Assembly (NCBI GenBank): GCA_030278955.1
Contig: JAOANR010000011.1
Span: forward strand, 49,649,417 to 49,713,416
Reading direction: 5' to 3'
Length of the DNA: 64,000 nt
Source: Hygrophila difformis
Taxonomy: Eukaryota; Streptophyta; Magnoliopsida; Lamiales; Acanthaceae
Positions 31,521-44,476 of the stretch are shown here, piece by piece. Within the stretch, counting starts at the first letter, position 1. Every line of letters starts with the position of its first letter. The notes beneath the pieces are model-generated. The model ran no database searches. It had not been told where the DNA came from and saw nothing but the letters and a program-made list of their open reading frames with translations. Position numbers and translations under genes: made by a program.

Positions 31521-33332
31521 TCACCCACTTTTTATGGAGTCGAAGCACCAACAATAGTAATCAGATCTTGATAGTTCCAACATCCTTTGTGGAGTCATTC
31601 TCTCGAGCTCAGCTTGCCTTGATGATGCGAAGTTGTTCCGATTTTGTGGGTCTGAAGCCATAGGGTATGCTTCCGCCTCATGAACCTGCGATCTCATTCT
31701 CTTGTACAGCCTCAGCGCTGCAACGCAGTCTTCATAGGGATCTTGTATACCAGTTTGGATGTCATATCTGTATGTTGAAAATATCGACTATCTAAGGATT
31801 ATTTGAAGTTAAATTTCAAACTATACTCCATTCACCTGTTGAGCACTGTATCTAAACGTGTAGAACACTGATTTCTGCAGACTATCTCTAGTTAAGAGTC
31901 AAAGAAAGAGTAAAAGATACTGACCCAAGGTATGTTTTTGTTAAGTACTTCAGTGAGTTTCTGAGTTTGCTTGTTTTCATCAGTGGAGGATATGTTGCTG
32001 TATCCCTGTAGAGATGATTGTTAAAGCAGTTAGAAGTTGGTAATTTTTTTTTTTACTGTATTAAGATACCATTTGAGTTGTCTCCATGGAAGCCAAAAGA
32101 CCACAGGCTTAATTCTTAAATACAAAATCTAAAAATGGTCAGTGTGTACAAAATACTGATACAAAAAAAAACTCTGACTTTGGTAATGAAACAACTGAAG
32201 AACTTGCCTAATCATTATGGCAGGATAATCCACTTCCAAGCATTTCAGGTCATAATCTAACCCATGGCCCACAATGATTCTAGCTTTTCCACCTCTTGAT
32301 CGAATCTGCCATATTGGTTCACCATTGCACAAAAAATCCTGAATTTTTCTCTGGACTTGCCTAATTTGCATTGCATCCCTCAGAAATTCTGGACGAATAC
32401 CTGTTGTTTCGTACCTAAAAGCATTTTATTAAAAGTAGGATTCAGTTGATACCTTTGGAGTTTCGATTTTTTAAAACAAAGTCATGCATATGTTTTGCTG
32501 AAACTCATCATAACCTGTAATTTGTGACAGGAAGGTGTGGCTTGACATATGTTTGGAAGATAATCTTTTCATTCTCATCGATGAGGCAGACCCTCGCACA
32601 GAGATCCAAGGAGCCATCAGTGCCACCGCCCACCATTTTACAAGCCAACGAAACCACTTTGGCCCTGGTATTGTCGAGTCTCAACTCATCTTGAATGCCC
32701 AAGTTGGCCATTCTATGTAACACACCCTAGTTTAGTCAAAAGAATAAACCATTACTTAAAATAAAAAAAAATGCAGAGAAAGTGATCAGGTATTCTAGTT
32801 AAAGTTTTACTGGATATATACACTATTTCCACGCGAAAATTGGCACCTCTCCCTGTGGAGTTGCAGAGCACGGTAGCTACCAAAGATAGTTAAACAAAGA
32901 TTGCATCCTCGTTCCTTAAATATCCTTTCACACTCTGCCTTTGGCAAAGGTCCTGTAGAAGTGTATAACATATTTTATGAATGAAATTGAAATGATACTA
33001 GTACATACTACATAGCATGATACAAAAAAAATGAGTTTCAAGAATACCTATGAGATGCTCCCTTAGAGACTCCAAATAACGGAAATGCTTTTGGCAAATT
33101 CCACATTTATGCTCGTGATTCGAATGATATGATATTCTCATATGTTCAACCAGATGCTCAATTTTGTTAAACTGTCTGTAGCATGCAGCACATTTGTTCC
33201 TGATCATCAAAAGAGTTGGCATTGAAAACTATCAGGTAGTTATCCCTATTAAAAAGAGAGAGTTTTGTTTGTTGAATCAACCATAGAACTGTACCTCAGA
33301 GTCTCTGGAGCCTCATATCTGCTGCTGTCCAT
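31521..33332 (-). CDS. C2H2 zinc-finger protein with degenerate REX4-like exonuclease fold, 7 exons
   Basis: Plant RNA exonuclease 4-like protein. Exons (minus strand): 33295-33332, 33048-33199, 32822-32952, 32515-32726, 32208-32414, 31925-32005, 31521-31767; 1,068 bp, 355 residues. The fifth intron begins GC (AG|GCAAGT); the others are GT-AG. N-terminal fingers: C16/C19 with H32 (last ligand uncertain), C45/C48 with H61, and a C2HC finger C80-x2-C83-x12-H96-x3-C100. A DEDDh-type exonuclease fold follows (about 130-297). Key residues appear lost: the DxE of motif I is A135-C-K137, and the expected His is Q282. D233 (GHGLDYDLKCL) and D287 (YEDCVAALRLY) remain. Nuclease activity is therefore doubtful; nucleic-acid binding is more likely. 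The tail is about 60 residues. Confidence 0.88.
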
Positions 33333-36300
33333 GATTGACCGAATGTATAGCCTTAAGCAAGGGGGAACAAACTCGAGACTTTGGATTGCTTGCGAGGAAA
33401 TAGAAATGCTAAGGTATTTATACTTGCTCTTCGAATTTTTTTTTTTTTTTTTTTCTCTTTTTGCATTTGTCATCTCGTCGTACCTAGAATTGCAAGATTC
33501 TAGAATGTTAATGGGATTTTTGGGGTTTTCTAAAATGTGCATGCTAGAACCACCCACACTTATCTTAACACGAGTCGTTTTTTCTGGCAATCCAAATGCT
33601 GCAGGACCCACATTTGAGCTGCTAGAATATTTCTATGCTTCCATATCTAATTATCCCCTCCCTCTCACAATTGGTGTATGGCAACTTACCTGTTCAATGT
33701 CTATGAAGCTATGAAGCCTTCATGCTGGTGTATCCTACATTTGGTTGCATGAAGAAACTAATTCTCTATATGGGCATTGAGACATATATAAAACTTCATA
33801 AATAGTTTTTTGTTTTTTTTTTGTTTTAATTTTAAGATGGGAAACAATGAACATAATTTTTGTGCATTCTGGAATATATAATATAATCTGCATTCATAGA
33901 TATGGAAATGTTTCACATATTTACCTTTTGAGTCATTTCGCAGTATTTTAATTGTGCTTCCTTATCTGATTTTATCACTATGCCTGTGTGCATATGCTTT
34001 CAATACTGTGGCTATTCACAAATCACAATGTAGATGTAAAATTTTAAAATTTTCCCCTTATGCAAATCTTGTCACGCTGCACTTATCTTTCACTGCAATG
34101 TATGGAACAAAAATAGCAATAATATATTACTATATGTTTACTCAACAAAAGAAAATATTATACTCTTGGAATGATGCTGGATGTTAAAAGCAATGCTTCC
34201 CTTGGCAGAGGCTTGATCAATAATAATCCTTACATACTTTTTGAGTCATGTCTGCAGTATTATAATTGTGCTGCCCTATCTAATTTTATCTCTATGCTTT
34301 ACAAGTTGTGTTCATATGCTTTTAGTACTTTGGCTATTCACAATGTATATCCTTGTTCAAATCTGGCCATGCTGTACTTATCTTTCTCTGCAATGTATGG
34401 AACAGAAAGAGCATAATATAGTGACTCACAACAAAAAATAAAAAAGATTATCTTGCTTGACAATGATATTTGAAGCTAAAAGCTATGGCTTCCCTTGGTA
34501 CAAGCTTGCTCAATATTCTTTTAGCAAAAGAAATTGAATTAGAAGGGGGGGTTACTCAACCAGCTGTTACCTGATAGCTGGTAAGTGATAACTTTCACCT
34601 TCTACTTTACATCTTTTTTTTTTTTTTTTTTTTTTTTTCACTTTACAGTGTTCTAGTCCTGAATCAAGAAAACTAGAAATATACAGTATAGTATTGACTA
34701 CTATGGAGACTGACATGGGACAATTGAAAGAATTGCCTTTTGACTGAAGTAGGGCCAATAAGCTTACATACTCTCTGGGAAAAGACATCAATGGAATATA
34801 AGATTCTGGTCCATCCCCATTTTACTACTATTCATGTTATACTCCTTTTTGGAATGTCAAACTAAATATCTAATCATTGGGATTTGATGAAGTTAGAGAG
34901 ACATTAGCAATTCCTTTAATCTAGTAATTGAATCTTCACCACTTCAAAAATATTTAAGGAGAGATAACTGATCATCTTAGAATCATATCCAAAATTGGAA
35001 TCCCTAGAGATAAGGCTGCATAACTAGGTTTTGTTTGGATTTGGAGCATATAATGTTTGTACCTAGATGCACATGATTCCTTTGGAAAACAGTGTTATTA
35101 ATTCTTAATTGTTGATTCCTACTGTTTTTTTTTTCTCATTTATAGGTTTGGTCACAATCAGTTCATCCTTTGCTTGCCCCATTACATGAAATGTAATAAC
35201 ATTGACACGTGAATGTAAGGAAACCTAGTGTATGCATGAAACCTAGCTAGTGTATTTTGCCTTTGAATATGTGAATATGCAAGGAAGAAAGGAGAGTTTA
35301 GGATCACAAAATATAGGTGGCGTATATGTCTTTCTTTGATGTGAGCATTCACAAGAATCTTCTCTCTTTACTTTGCTGCAACACTACTATAAATAAAAGG
35401 AAAAAAAAGAAAAAGTGCAACTATAAAAATAAGCATACGATTCGGTCAAAGCTCGCGATGGTCAAAAAGCAATAAGCTCTCATGTCTTTAAGGACCTAAA
35501 CTTATGGCAAGTTATGAAAATTGAACCAAGGTCTTTAGTAATTTTCATTGACAGTATTACTTGCAGAACCTTTCTTCATGAGGCCATATGAACATCGATA
35601 TTCCCTGTAATCATCGGTCCATGAAAAGGGTTCGTTCTTTTTCCCCTTTTTTTGTCCCTAAACATTGGTGAAGTTAAACAGAGGGAGTGAGTGATGAAGA
35701 ATGTTCAATTATCTTTGGTGGATACATATTTGGCTGGTTAGGGAATCATCATGGTCAAATTTTCGACCATGCTGCCTTTTTTCCGTACAATATGCCTTTC
35801 ATGATTCGCCTACTTGGCCCAAATCGAATATAAATGTTTATCACCTTCTAATGAAAGAAGATGCAGTCAAGAGAATATCGGTACCATGTTGGCTTCAAGA
35901 TGCAATCCGTTCTATACTTGTGAAAATTCTTCCCTTTTCATTATTCGATTTTGATGTGTGTCGAGTGTTAAGTGGTGAACTTGTTTGTCTGAAAGGAGAG
36001 TTTTTTATCTGAAACTCATTACTTACTGTTTTCATACAACACCTGTTTAATTGTCAAACAGCTCTCTTATAATTTACACGCTATGCGTTTTCTTAACTTG
36101 TAGTAGTAATTTGTTCATGTGCACAAACAGACAAATCTTTAATAGGCTTATAGATTTGGCTCAAGTGGATTGATCAGTCGTTTACTCGTTTGGTTACAAG
36201 AATCTGGATTTGGAGGACAGATTTGGCTCCAATTCATCGTTCGAATCCAAATATTTCGAACCAAAACCAGGTGTGTTTTCCCTTCCTATGCAGACATGAG

Positions 36301-36354
36301 ACATGGGCTTTCTTACCACGCTACTCTTTAGGTCTTATTCTTACCATGTACTAA
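33333..36354. other. Gene-poor intergenic DNA
   Basis: Contains poly(T) tracts (about 33438-33455 and 34615-34639) and a local duplication: 33940-34110 resembles 34245-34410 (both have CTTATCTGATTTTATC-like and TGCAATGTATGGAACA stretches). A 103-codon frame at 35701-36012 matches no family I know and has no splice context. Confidence 0.5.
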
Positions 36355-36615
36355 GCGCCCGTTCTGCACGTCGAGCTGTAGCTGCGGGCTGCAGCTGTAG
36401 GGAGCTGTAGCTGTTGGGAGCTGTAGCTATCAGTTTTTGCATAAGTGTTCGGTACAAGTAGTTGTAGCCGTCGAAAATTATAATTTGAAGAGAAAAATTA
36501 ATTAAATTTGGAAAGTAGCTTCCGAAAGCTCTCAAAAGCTACATCTTGTAGCTTCTAAAAAGAAGCTTCCAAAAGCTCCAAAAAACTACCAAAACCTAGT
36601 GAACAGACCAGACCC
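36355..36615. mobile_element. Harbinger/Tourist-type MITE
   Basis: TAA duplication (36352-36354 / 36616-36618). Ends GCGCCCGTTCTGCACG and GTGAACAGACCAGACCC; the interior is rich in AGCTGTAGCT. Same family as 52413-53081. Confidence 0.7.
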
Positions 36616-36645
36616 TAATAGTATTTCAGGTGTTATAGTATTATA

Positions 36646-36905
36646 CTCCCTCCGTTTAGAAAAGATAGCTACATTGGTAAAATTGACACTATTCACCTAA
36701 ACACTTTGATTTGAAGTTTTATCATAGATATACAAGTTAAAATATAGTCAAGTGAGATCTTGTTAGATTCGTCTCATCTTGTAGTTTTTAAATACCGAAG
36801 TTTTAGAATTTTTACTTCTACCGAATTTGAGTTATTAATGGTTTAAAATGTGCATTGAACTGCGTGCTGAGTTGGTCAGTAGCTATCTTTAAAAAACGGA
36901 GGGAG
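36646..36905. mobile_element. Stowaway-like MITE, near-intact
   Basis: 260 bp flanked by TA. Ends CTCCCTCCGTTTAGAAAAGA and TCTTTAAAAAACGGAGGGAG. The interior has the family-wide AGTGAGATCTTGTTAGATTC. Confidence 0.9.
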
Positions 36906-37775
36906 TATTAGTTAACCACTTGATATTTTAACAGTATGGCTAAGCTGGACTTGTCTGTGTTGCATTTCCAATTCCCAATTTCTGCCTCAAAAAAGGACAT
37001 CTTAAAATAAAGACACCACTTTATTTTTATTTTCATTAGTATTTGGTTTGCTACCAATATGGTTGGTGCCATTATAATTCTCAAAGAATCATGATACTGG
37101 TAGGTTTATAGATCTCTTAAAATAAAACCTTATTTTTGTTTTATTCTCATGCTTGTATACATTGTCTTGCATTATTTTTCTGTCTCTTCTTATTATATTT
37201 CTTTGGTGTGTGCAGTTGGAACTGGAGGTTTCCAATCTACTAATATTTTGTTTTACATTTTTTTTTTAAATTACAATCTATTTAGGGTTTGTCTTAACAA
37301 CAATATGATTGAGATAGTAGTGACTGTCAAGAATATATAGGGACAAGTAACTGGAGATAATAGTTTATTATTGATCCACAGAAATACAAAGTACAAAACA
37401 TTCTCAAAGTGTGGCCACCATTACCTTTAATTATCTTGATAATCAATGATAAAACTTATGATTAGTCAGTACTAATCATATATATCCCTCTAGAATAAAT
37501 AGGTGGTCACAATTCTGGTCTGCCAAAATTTGATGCAGTTATAGGAGTATTATTTTTCACCCTTTCCTCATTTTGATATGTGCTGAAATATTTGACAAAT
37601 CTTTAACTCTCATAATTAAAGCTAAGCATTTAGGACAATGTTTAGAGATTTAATTTCTCCTGCCATTGTCTACTTAAAATACTTACAAGAAAAATTGAAA
37701 TTGGGGCAAAGAGCATATTTTATACTACCAACTTAGGTCTAATATGACTTCTAATAAGAATTATTAAATGAAGCC
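36906..37775. other. Intergenic spacer
   Basis: AT-rich; nothing recognised. Confidence 0.4.
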
Positions 37776-37778
37776 TTA

Positions 37779-38380
37779 GACCATCTCCAGCGCAAACTGG
37801 AGAATTGCGTCTGACACCAAAAGTAACGGAGCAACCGCTCCAACCCTACCCGGAAAATGGCGGCCGGTACCGCAATATATTGCGGTAGTGAACAGTACTC
37901 CGCTCTTAATAGCGAGTACTGTTCACGACGGTATCCCTTTTTCTTTTTTTCTTTTTTTTTACTTTTTTTTTGTACTTTTATATTCTCTTTAATTTGTTTC
38001 TTAAAGATGATTATTTTTTTGTTAATTTAAATATACAGCATTTTTTTAATTCTTTTTGCTTTTTCTATATGTTGACTGTTTTGCTTTTAATATATTGTAT
38101 TTCTTATTATTTTTGCTTTTGTTTTAATTTCCAGATTTTATTTTTTGAAATTTAAATTAGATAATTTAAAAATTAAAAAATAAATATTATATATAAATAT
38201 GCATTAATATTAATTGATAGGTAAAATATAATATGGATAGTAATGGAATCAAAATAGAATATTCTATTATAGAGGGAAATATAGAGTTGTGGGTTGGAGA
38301 GGAATAGTGAAAAACTGTAAATTTATCTGTAAAATAGAGTTAGTGTAACTGTAAAATAGAGGTGTGGGTTGGAGATGGGC
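37779..38380. mobile_element. Harbinger-type MITE (CCATCTCCA family)
   Basis: Flanked by TTA (37776-37778 / 38381-38383). Left end GACCATCTCCAGC; right end GTGGGTTGGAGATGGGC is its imperfect inverse. Confidence 0.7.
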
Positions 38381-39134
38381 TTACGTCCGTCTTTTTTAAA
38401 ATCAATTTAACTACCCTGATAAGAGACTAATAAATCCAATCCGACAAGGCCAATCAAACGGGATCTAGTCTAGTCTTCTTTAAAATAATCTTATTCTATT
38501 TTGAGCTGCACAAACACACCAGATTTTGTGTCCCTATTCACCATGCGGTGTATAAATTAAGAAGAAAAATTCAAAGTTAGGGACAGATGTAGACAAATAA
38601 TTTAAAAAGGTATTTATATATATTCAATCATTTAATCCTGAAGTTATGATGTTAGGAAGATTGTCTTGTCATGCCACTTGCATATTCTTTTCTTGCCTTA
38701 ATTTAAATTAATTGTCACAATAATTAATAGCCTAACCCCCCCTCATAATTTTATGATTATTCGATACTTGTGATAACTATGAAATTGTTTTACCAGTACT
38801 ATTTTGGTATAAGGTATAGCAATGATTAATTTTTTTTGTCTCTCATAAAATGAAGTGTTGATTAATTAATGCGTTGGTGGACTAGTTTGCTAGTAGTATT
38901 GTGTTCCCAAGCCTATGCGATTATTTAATTACATTAATTATTGGGAATTTCATTGTTTTTTCCTTTTAACAAGTCAAATGTGGTTTTGTGATGTTGAGAC
39001 ATAGAGAAGCTTATTTTAGTTCATGAAATTTGTTTGGTATGTAGAGATAGTACATACCAAATTAGAAGACAGAGAGAGAGAGAGAGACAGAGGCGTAAAC
39101 CATTATTGGTGTATTGGTGTTGTATAACAGTTAA

Positions 39135-40062
39135 AAAGCCGTTTGGAATGACTTCTATGGAAGTGCTTTTGGCTTTTACTTCTGTCAAAAGCACTTCTAG
39201 TAGAAAATAGATGTTTGTTTTGGCTTTTAAGAAAAAGCAAAAGCACTTCGAAAGGCCAAAAAAGTATTTTTGGGAGAAGCAGCCCATGGGTGCTTTTCCC
39301 AAAAATAGAAGCTAAAAGCACCTCGTAAAATGTGCAAGGACTTAAATACCCTCACTACTTAATATAAATGACACTATAAATATATCTTATTATCATATTA
39401 AGTAGCACATCCTTTTGGGTAATTACTATATTCCAAAAGCGCTTTTCATTTTTATTCATCCAAACATATATTGCTTAGAAAAAGATGCTTTTCAAACATT
39501 CCATCCAACACTAAAGTTAGAGGCCGTTTGGATTGGCTTTTGGGGGAGTGCTTTTGACTTTTGCTTCTTTCAAAAGCACTTCTGATAAAAAAGAGGTGTT
39601 TGTTTTGGCTTTTGGAAAAAAGCAAAAGCACCATGAGAAGCCAAAAAAGTGCTTCTGGGAGAAGCAGCCCAGGGGGTGCTTCTCCCAAAAGTAGAAGCCA
39701 AAAGCACTTCGTAAAATGTGCAAAGACTTAAATACCCCCACTACTTAATATAAATTGCACTATAAATATATTTTATTATCATATTAAATAGCATGTCCTT
39801 TTTAGTAATTACCACATTCCAAAAGCACTTTTCATTTTTATTCATCCAAACATATTTTTAAAAAAAGCCGCTTTTCAAGCATTCCATCCAAACACAAAAG
39901 TTACATGCTTTTGCTTTTGACTTCTGCTTCTGCTTCTACTTTTGGCTTCTGCTTTTTTCAAAAGCCAATCCAAACGGGCCCTTACATATTTTTGCTTTTA
40001 ACTTCTACTTCTGCTTCTACTTTTGGCTTCTGCTTTTTTCAAAAGTCAATCCAAACGGGCCC
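39135..40062. mobile_element. Harbinger/Tourist-type MITE, outer copy, split by a second copy
   Basis: Flanked by TAA (39132-39134 / 40063-40065). Ends AAAGCCGTTTGGAATG and TCAATCCAAACGGGCCC. The element body is interrupted at 39519 by a related copy; the outer sequence resumes TTACATATTTTTGC at 39982. Confidence 0.75.
39520..39981. mobile_element. Harbinger/Tourist-type MITE, inner copy
   Basis: 462 bp, flanked by TTA (39517-39519 / 39982-39984). Ends GAGGCCGTTTGGATTGG and CCAATCCAAACGGGCCC. About the same sequence as the outer copy, so one family member inserted into another. Confidence 0.8.
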
Positions 40063-40065
40063 TAA

Positions 40066-41774
40066 TACATAGATAGTAAATTAGAAGTTCATCTGATCTA
40101 TTTTTATTTCTGACAAATAATACCACAATAAAAATTTGTTTGTAGGCCATATATAAATCAATAAATAAATCCTTTAATGTTATATTGACAGGCAAATAAT
40201 GTTATTTTCAAAAATTCGATAAAAATATTTGATATTAGAAAATATAAGTATCTGCACAGGTGGAGGGAAGGGGTTCCACTTGATGGCCTGGATTTGTGAT
40301 CCTGAATTTGTGCAATCACAAAAGAATGGAATGGATCTTCATTTCAGGTAAAACTTGTATATTACAATATATTTTTTTTTCCCCTAACAACCTATACATG
40401 CTAGGAAATAATGGTTACATTTGACTTTTAACCATATTTATAATGGTTAAAGTGGTGTGAGTAAATTTGACTAATTCATCCATCTAATTTATAATGGTTA
40501 CATTTGACTTTTAACCATATTTATTATTTAACTTTGACTTAATGTTATCGTAATGATGTAGAAAGACAAAAATAGTCAAGTGTGATCTTGTTGGAATCGT
40601 CTAATCGTATAGTTTTAGAATATATATTTTATATAATTTTTATTTATACCCATTTTGAGATATTAATGTTTAAACATATATAGGGACTTTGTGCAGAAAG
40701 TACAATTGTCATTATTGTGGGGTTTTTAATCATGTTTATGTTAATCTAATTTACTTAAAAGGGAAAGTGGCCACTTTTAATGGAACACCCCAAAAAAGGA
40801 ATAGTGGTCACTTTTAATGGGACGGAGGGAGTACAATTATTGAAGCGGGTTTTGTAAAAGTAATTTTTAACTTTATTTATCCCCGTGAATTTATGATGTG
40901 ACTGCAAATTCTATTTAAATATATATATATATACTATGATAAAAATTTGAATCAAAGTTGAACAATGAACAGTAACAAAAAGTGAAATGTTTCACTTTCA
41001 AACAAACAGAGGAAGTATATACTACTATAGTAGTAATTATTAGTACAATTATATGAAGGAATTTGATTATCTGAATTGAGGTTGAGAAGTCGTAAGTAGT
41101 AGTACTGTTTTATAGTGGTATGAATATTTAATGAATATATTTAGCATAATAATAATGTATTTTCATGTGATGCATGCCTTAGGAAACAATTCACGGGATG
41201 AAAGTTCTTTGCTTAGGATAAAATTAATGAGTATAAAATTAAGAATATATAAGCATTGCTTAAGCCTCAATAAAGATTGTAACTTTGAGTCCATTCCCCT
41301 AGCTGCTTATAAACAACATTTTCGCAATACCATACCATAGCATTAGCATGCATTATACGAAGTATATAGTAAATTTTTTAAAAAAAATAATAAATATAAA
41401 CAATTACTAGTATGAATTTGGATTGATTGATGCGAGATGGTACGTACTCTAATAATTATTATCCATCCATATATTGTCATATATAGATGGATGGATAATA
41501 ATTACTTAATCAGACAGACGATCCTTTACCCAATTCACCCATATTCTTCATGATCATGTATCTAATTCTAAATCAACACTACTCTTTGGTGTTTGCAATT
41601 CAATTGAATTCAATTGATTATTATTATTGGAACATATATTGCCCTTCATTGATTGATTACACCTAATTGTCCTAATTGACTAATTTTTCAGTCCCATTAA
41701 TTATTGGATATGTTCTCAATGTAGAAATACAAACCCACCTTTAATTTCTCACCCCCTAAATTAAACCCAAGTAA
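40066..41774. other. Intergenic with a degraded MITE
   Basis: At about 40410-40835 there is Stowaway-like interior (AGTGTGATCTTGTTGGAATC) ending ATGGGACGGAGGGAG at 40831; the left end is uncertain. A second partial end (CAGAGGAAGTA) is at about 41009. Otherwise AT-rich. Confidence 0.5.
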
Positions 41775-41784
41775 GGGTTCAAAC

Positions 41785-42328
41785 CAAGGTTGTTAAGATC
41801 GGGATTCTATATAGGATCGTTTTTGTCTTTGCAAGATCGGAATCGTAGGATCGAATCGAGATCCTAAGATCCTATGAAATTATTATTTATATTTTTTAAA
41901 ATTAATACTTGTTAATTATCTCACTAAAATGGTGACAGTTATAATTAGAAATATATATTTTAGATTCATTTTAAATAATAATTTGATAGTTAATTAGCAT
42001 GCTTATTCATGATACAATGGAAGTTAAGCACGAACACATAACTCTACCATTATGTGTTCAACATTGCAAAGATATATTAAACAAAATTGACAAAAAAAAA
42101 TAGTATAACCAAAAATCATAAAAAGGTAGAAACAAGAAGTAATTTTGCTCCCGAAAAAAAAAAAAAAAAAAAACCCATAAAGGTTAGGATCTTAGGATCG
42201 CATAGCAATCCTACGATTCTAACCCGTTCCTAACGAATTTTCGATCCTAAGGCGATCCGGATCGTTTTTTATGGCTAGAATCGTAGAATCGTGCGATCCT
42301 ACAATCGGGATCGCGATTTTAACAACCT
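41785..42328. mobile_element. MULE-type foldback MITE rich in GATCCTA motifs
   Basis: Flanked by the 10-bp duplication GGGTTCAAAC (41775-41784 / 42329-42338). Ends CAAGGTTGTTAAGATCG and CGATTTTAACAACCT are inverted. Both arms repeat GGATCG/CGATCC words. 544 bp, no ORF. Confidence 0.75.
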
Positions 42329-42641
42329 GGGTTCAAACTTCAAACTACTACTTGATGAGATCCTTCACATTGATTGCCTTATTAGCTTTCTCATCTCTTT
42401 TTCTACAATCAATACTACAATAATAAGGTTGGCCAACACATTCCATCAATATTCTTATTCATTTTTCCATTTTCCATCATAAAAAAAAAAAAAAAAATTC
42501 ATTTTTCCTTTTTATATGTCATACTATGTATATTTCTTTTTATTGGAGTGATGCACTCATCTGTAATACTACTACTTTACTTTCTTTCTTCTTTTTTGTT
42601 TCTTTCTTTCTTTTTAACAAGCTAAGAGAGAATGTGATATA

Positions 42642-42882
42642 CTCCCTCCGTTTCACGTTTTCACGCAATCCAATGTAAATATTTAACGATTAATATCTCA
42701 AATTGTATAAAAGTAAAAATTATAAAAATTTAATATTCTAAAACTACGTGATTAGACGAATCTAACAAGATCTCACTTGACTATGTTTTATCTTATGTAA
42801 CTGTGTTAAAAAGTCAAATCAAAGTTACTCAATGAATAGTGTTTACCATGCCAACGTTAATATGATTAAATGACGGAGGGAG
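42642..42882. mobile_element. Stowaway-like MITE, near-intact
   Basis: 241 bp between TA dinucleotides. Ends CTCCCTCCGTTTCACG and ATGACGGAGGGAG. Reverse orientation relative to 36646-36905. Confidence 0.88.
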
Positions 42883-42884
42883 TA

Positions 42885-44435
42885 TATACTTCATCAATTA
42901 TGAAAGAAATTCATTCTATTAGTAGCAATCTCCTTTCCTTTTTCTTTTTTTTTTCCTTTTTTAATTAATAAACGTGTGATGATAAGTTAAAACTATTCGA
43001 TTGGAAAGATTTTATATTTTAGTATATGTTACTAATAATACAAACTAGCAATTACAAACATATGGAAAAATCGTAAAATTATTAAAATATGAGTATTAAT
43101 TAAAAATACTTATATAGACACAAATAAATTGTTGGTTGAATGGTTAATTAATGTTTCTATCTTTTAACGTATTATGGTTATAATAGACTGAAATCAATGC
43201 ATGGACGGTACAGTATCAAATGAAATTTACTTGTAATTTTGAGCACCTTCCCGACCCGGTTTTGTTTGTGATGCTCTTTTGTAGGGGTGCTGGGTGGGCA
43301 AAATATTCGAATCAATTCGCTGAACCGCAAAATCGAATTGAAACCCAACTAAATTTCCGGTTACCCGAGGACCCCGGTTCAAATACAAATACTTTAATTT
43401 TTTCCCCTGATTAATCGAACCGAAACGGAATATATTTCTTGTGTTTAAATATATTATATATTGTGTATATATTATACACATTTAATGGTACATAATTGTA
43501 TATGAATAATATATATTATTATTTATTTAATTCTCTATGTATATAATAAAATAAATATTAAAAAGTAAAGATAATTATAAAAAAATATGTCCTATATTGA
43601 TTTTTTGCCCTTAAGAATACTCATTACTGAAATATATACTAGACTAAATTTTTTTAAATATACTAATATATTTTGATAACACTAAAAGTAACCACCGAGT
43701 TCGATAATTATTTGATTTTTTTTTTGTATTGTAATAACCTCAAAAATAAACCTACAAAAGGTTAAGAATTATGAAATGAATATTTGATTATAAAGCTTAA
43801 TAGCCTTGAATAAAACATTCGAATCGAATCGCTTAACCGCTGAATCGAATCGAAACCGAACCCACGGTTAACCGAGGAGTTCGGTTACAAATATAAATAC
43901 CTCAAAAACTCAGGATAACCGAACAGTATCCACTCTACTCTTTTGTTGGATTCGGCGGGTTTGCCTCATTTAAAACAGACTCTTGAATAATATGACATCG
44001 CCCTCCCTATTATTTGGGGGAAAAAACATCATATTTTTGTAACACTGTATATTAAACGTGGGTGTTCTAAAAGACAAGAAGATAAAATATCAAGTAAATG
44101 AGAATTTGAATACCAAACTCAACAAATTAAAGGACTAAACAATCTGATTATGTTACATTCCATTTAACTTAATGCTGTTATTTAAGACTAAAAATTTATG
44201 GTCAGAATTTGAAGGTAATTTAATACTCCTATCTCGAGAATATTTTTGTATATATATACCTGATTGATTCCTAACTGTACAGTATTCAAACGTAAATTAG
44301 GAAAATTTCCCTGACTTTCAGTTTTTACATTAGGCCACGAAGCATATATAGCTTATATTTTTATTATTTTTTAAAATGGCAAAATGAGGTGGCAGTGTGG
44401 CACTGGCAGCAGATAAAAGAAATTAAATAAAAATG

Positions 44436-44476
<41 letters not shown>

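Noticed and set aside
35701..36012. 103-codon plus-strand frame
   Set aside because: No family resemblance and no exon partners; AT-rich intergenic background.
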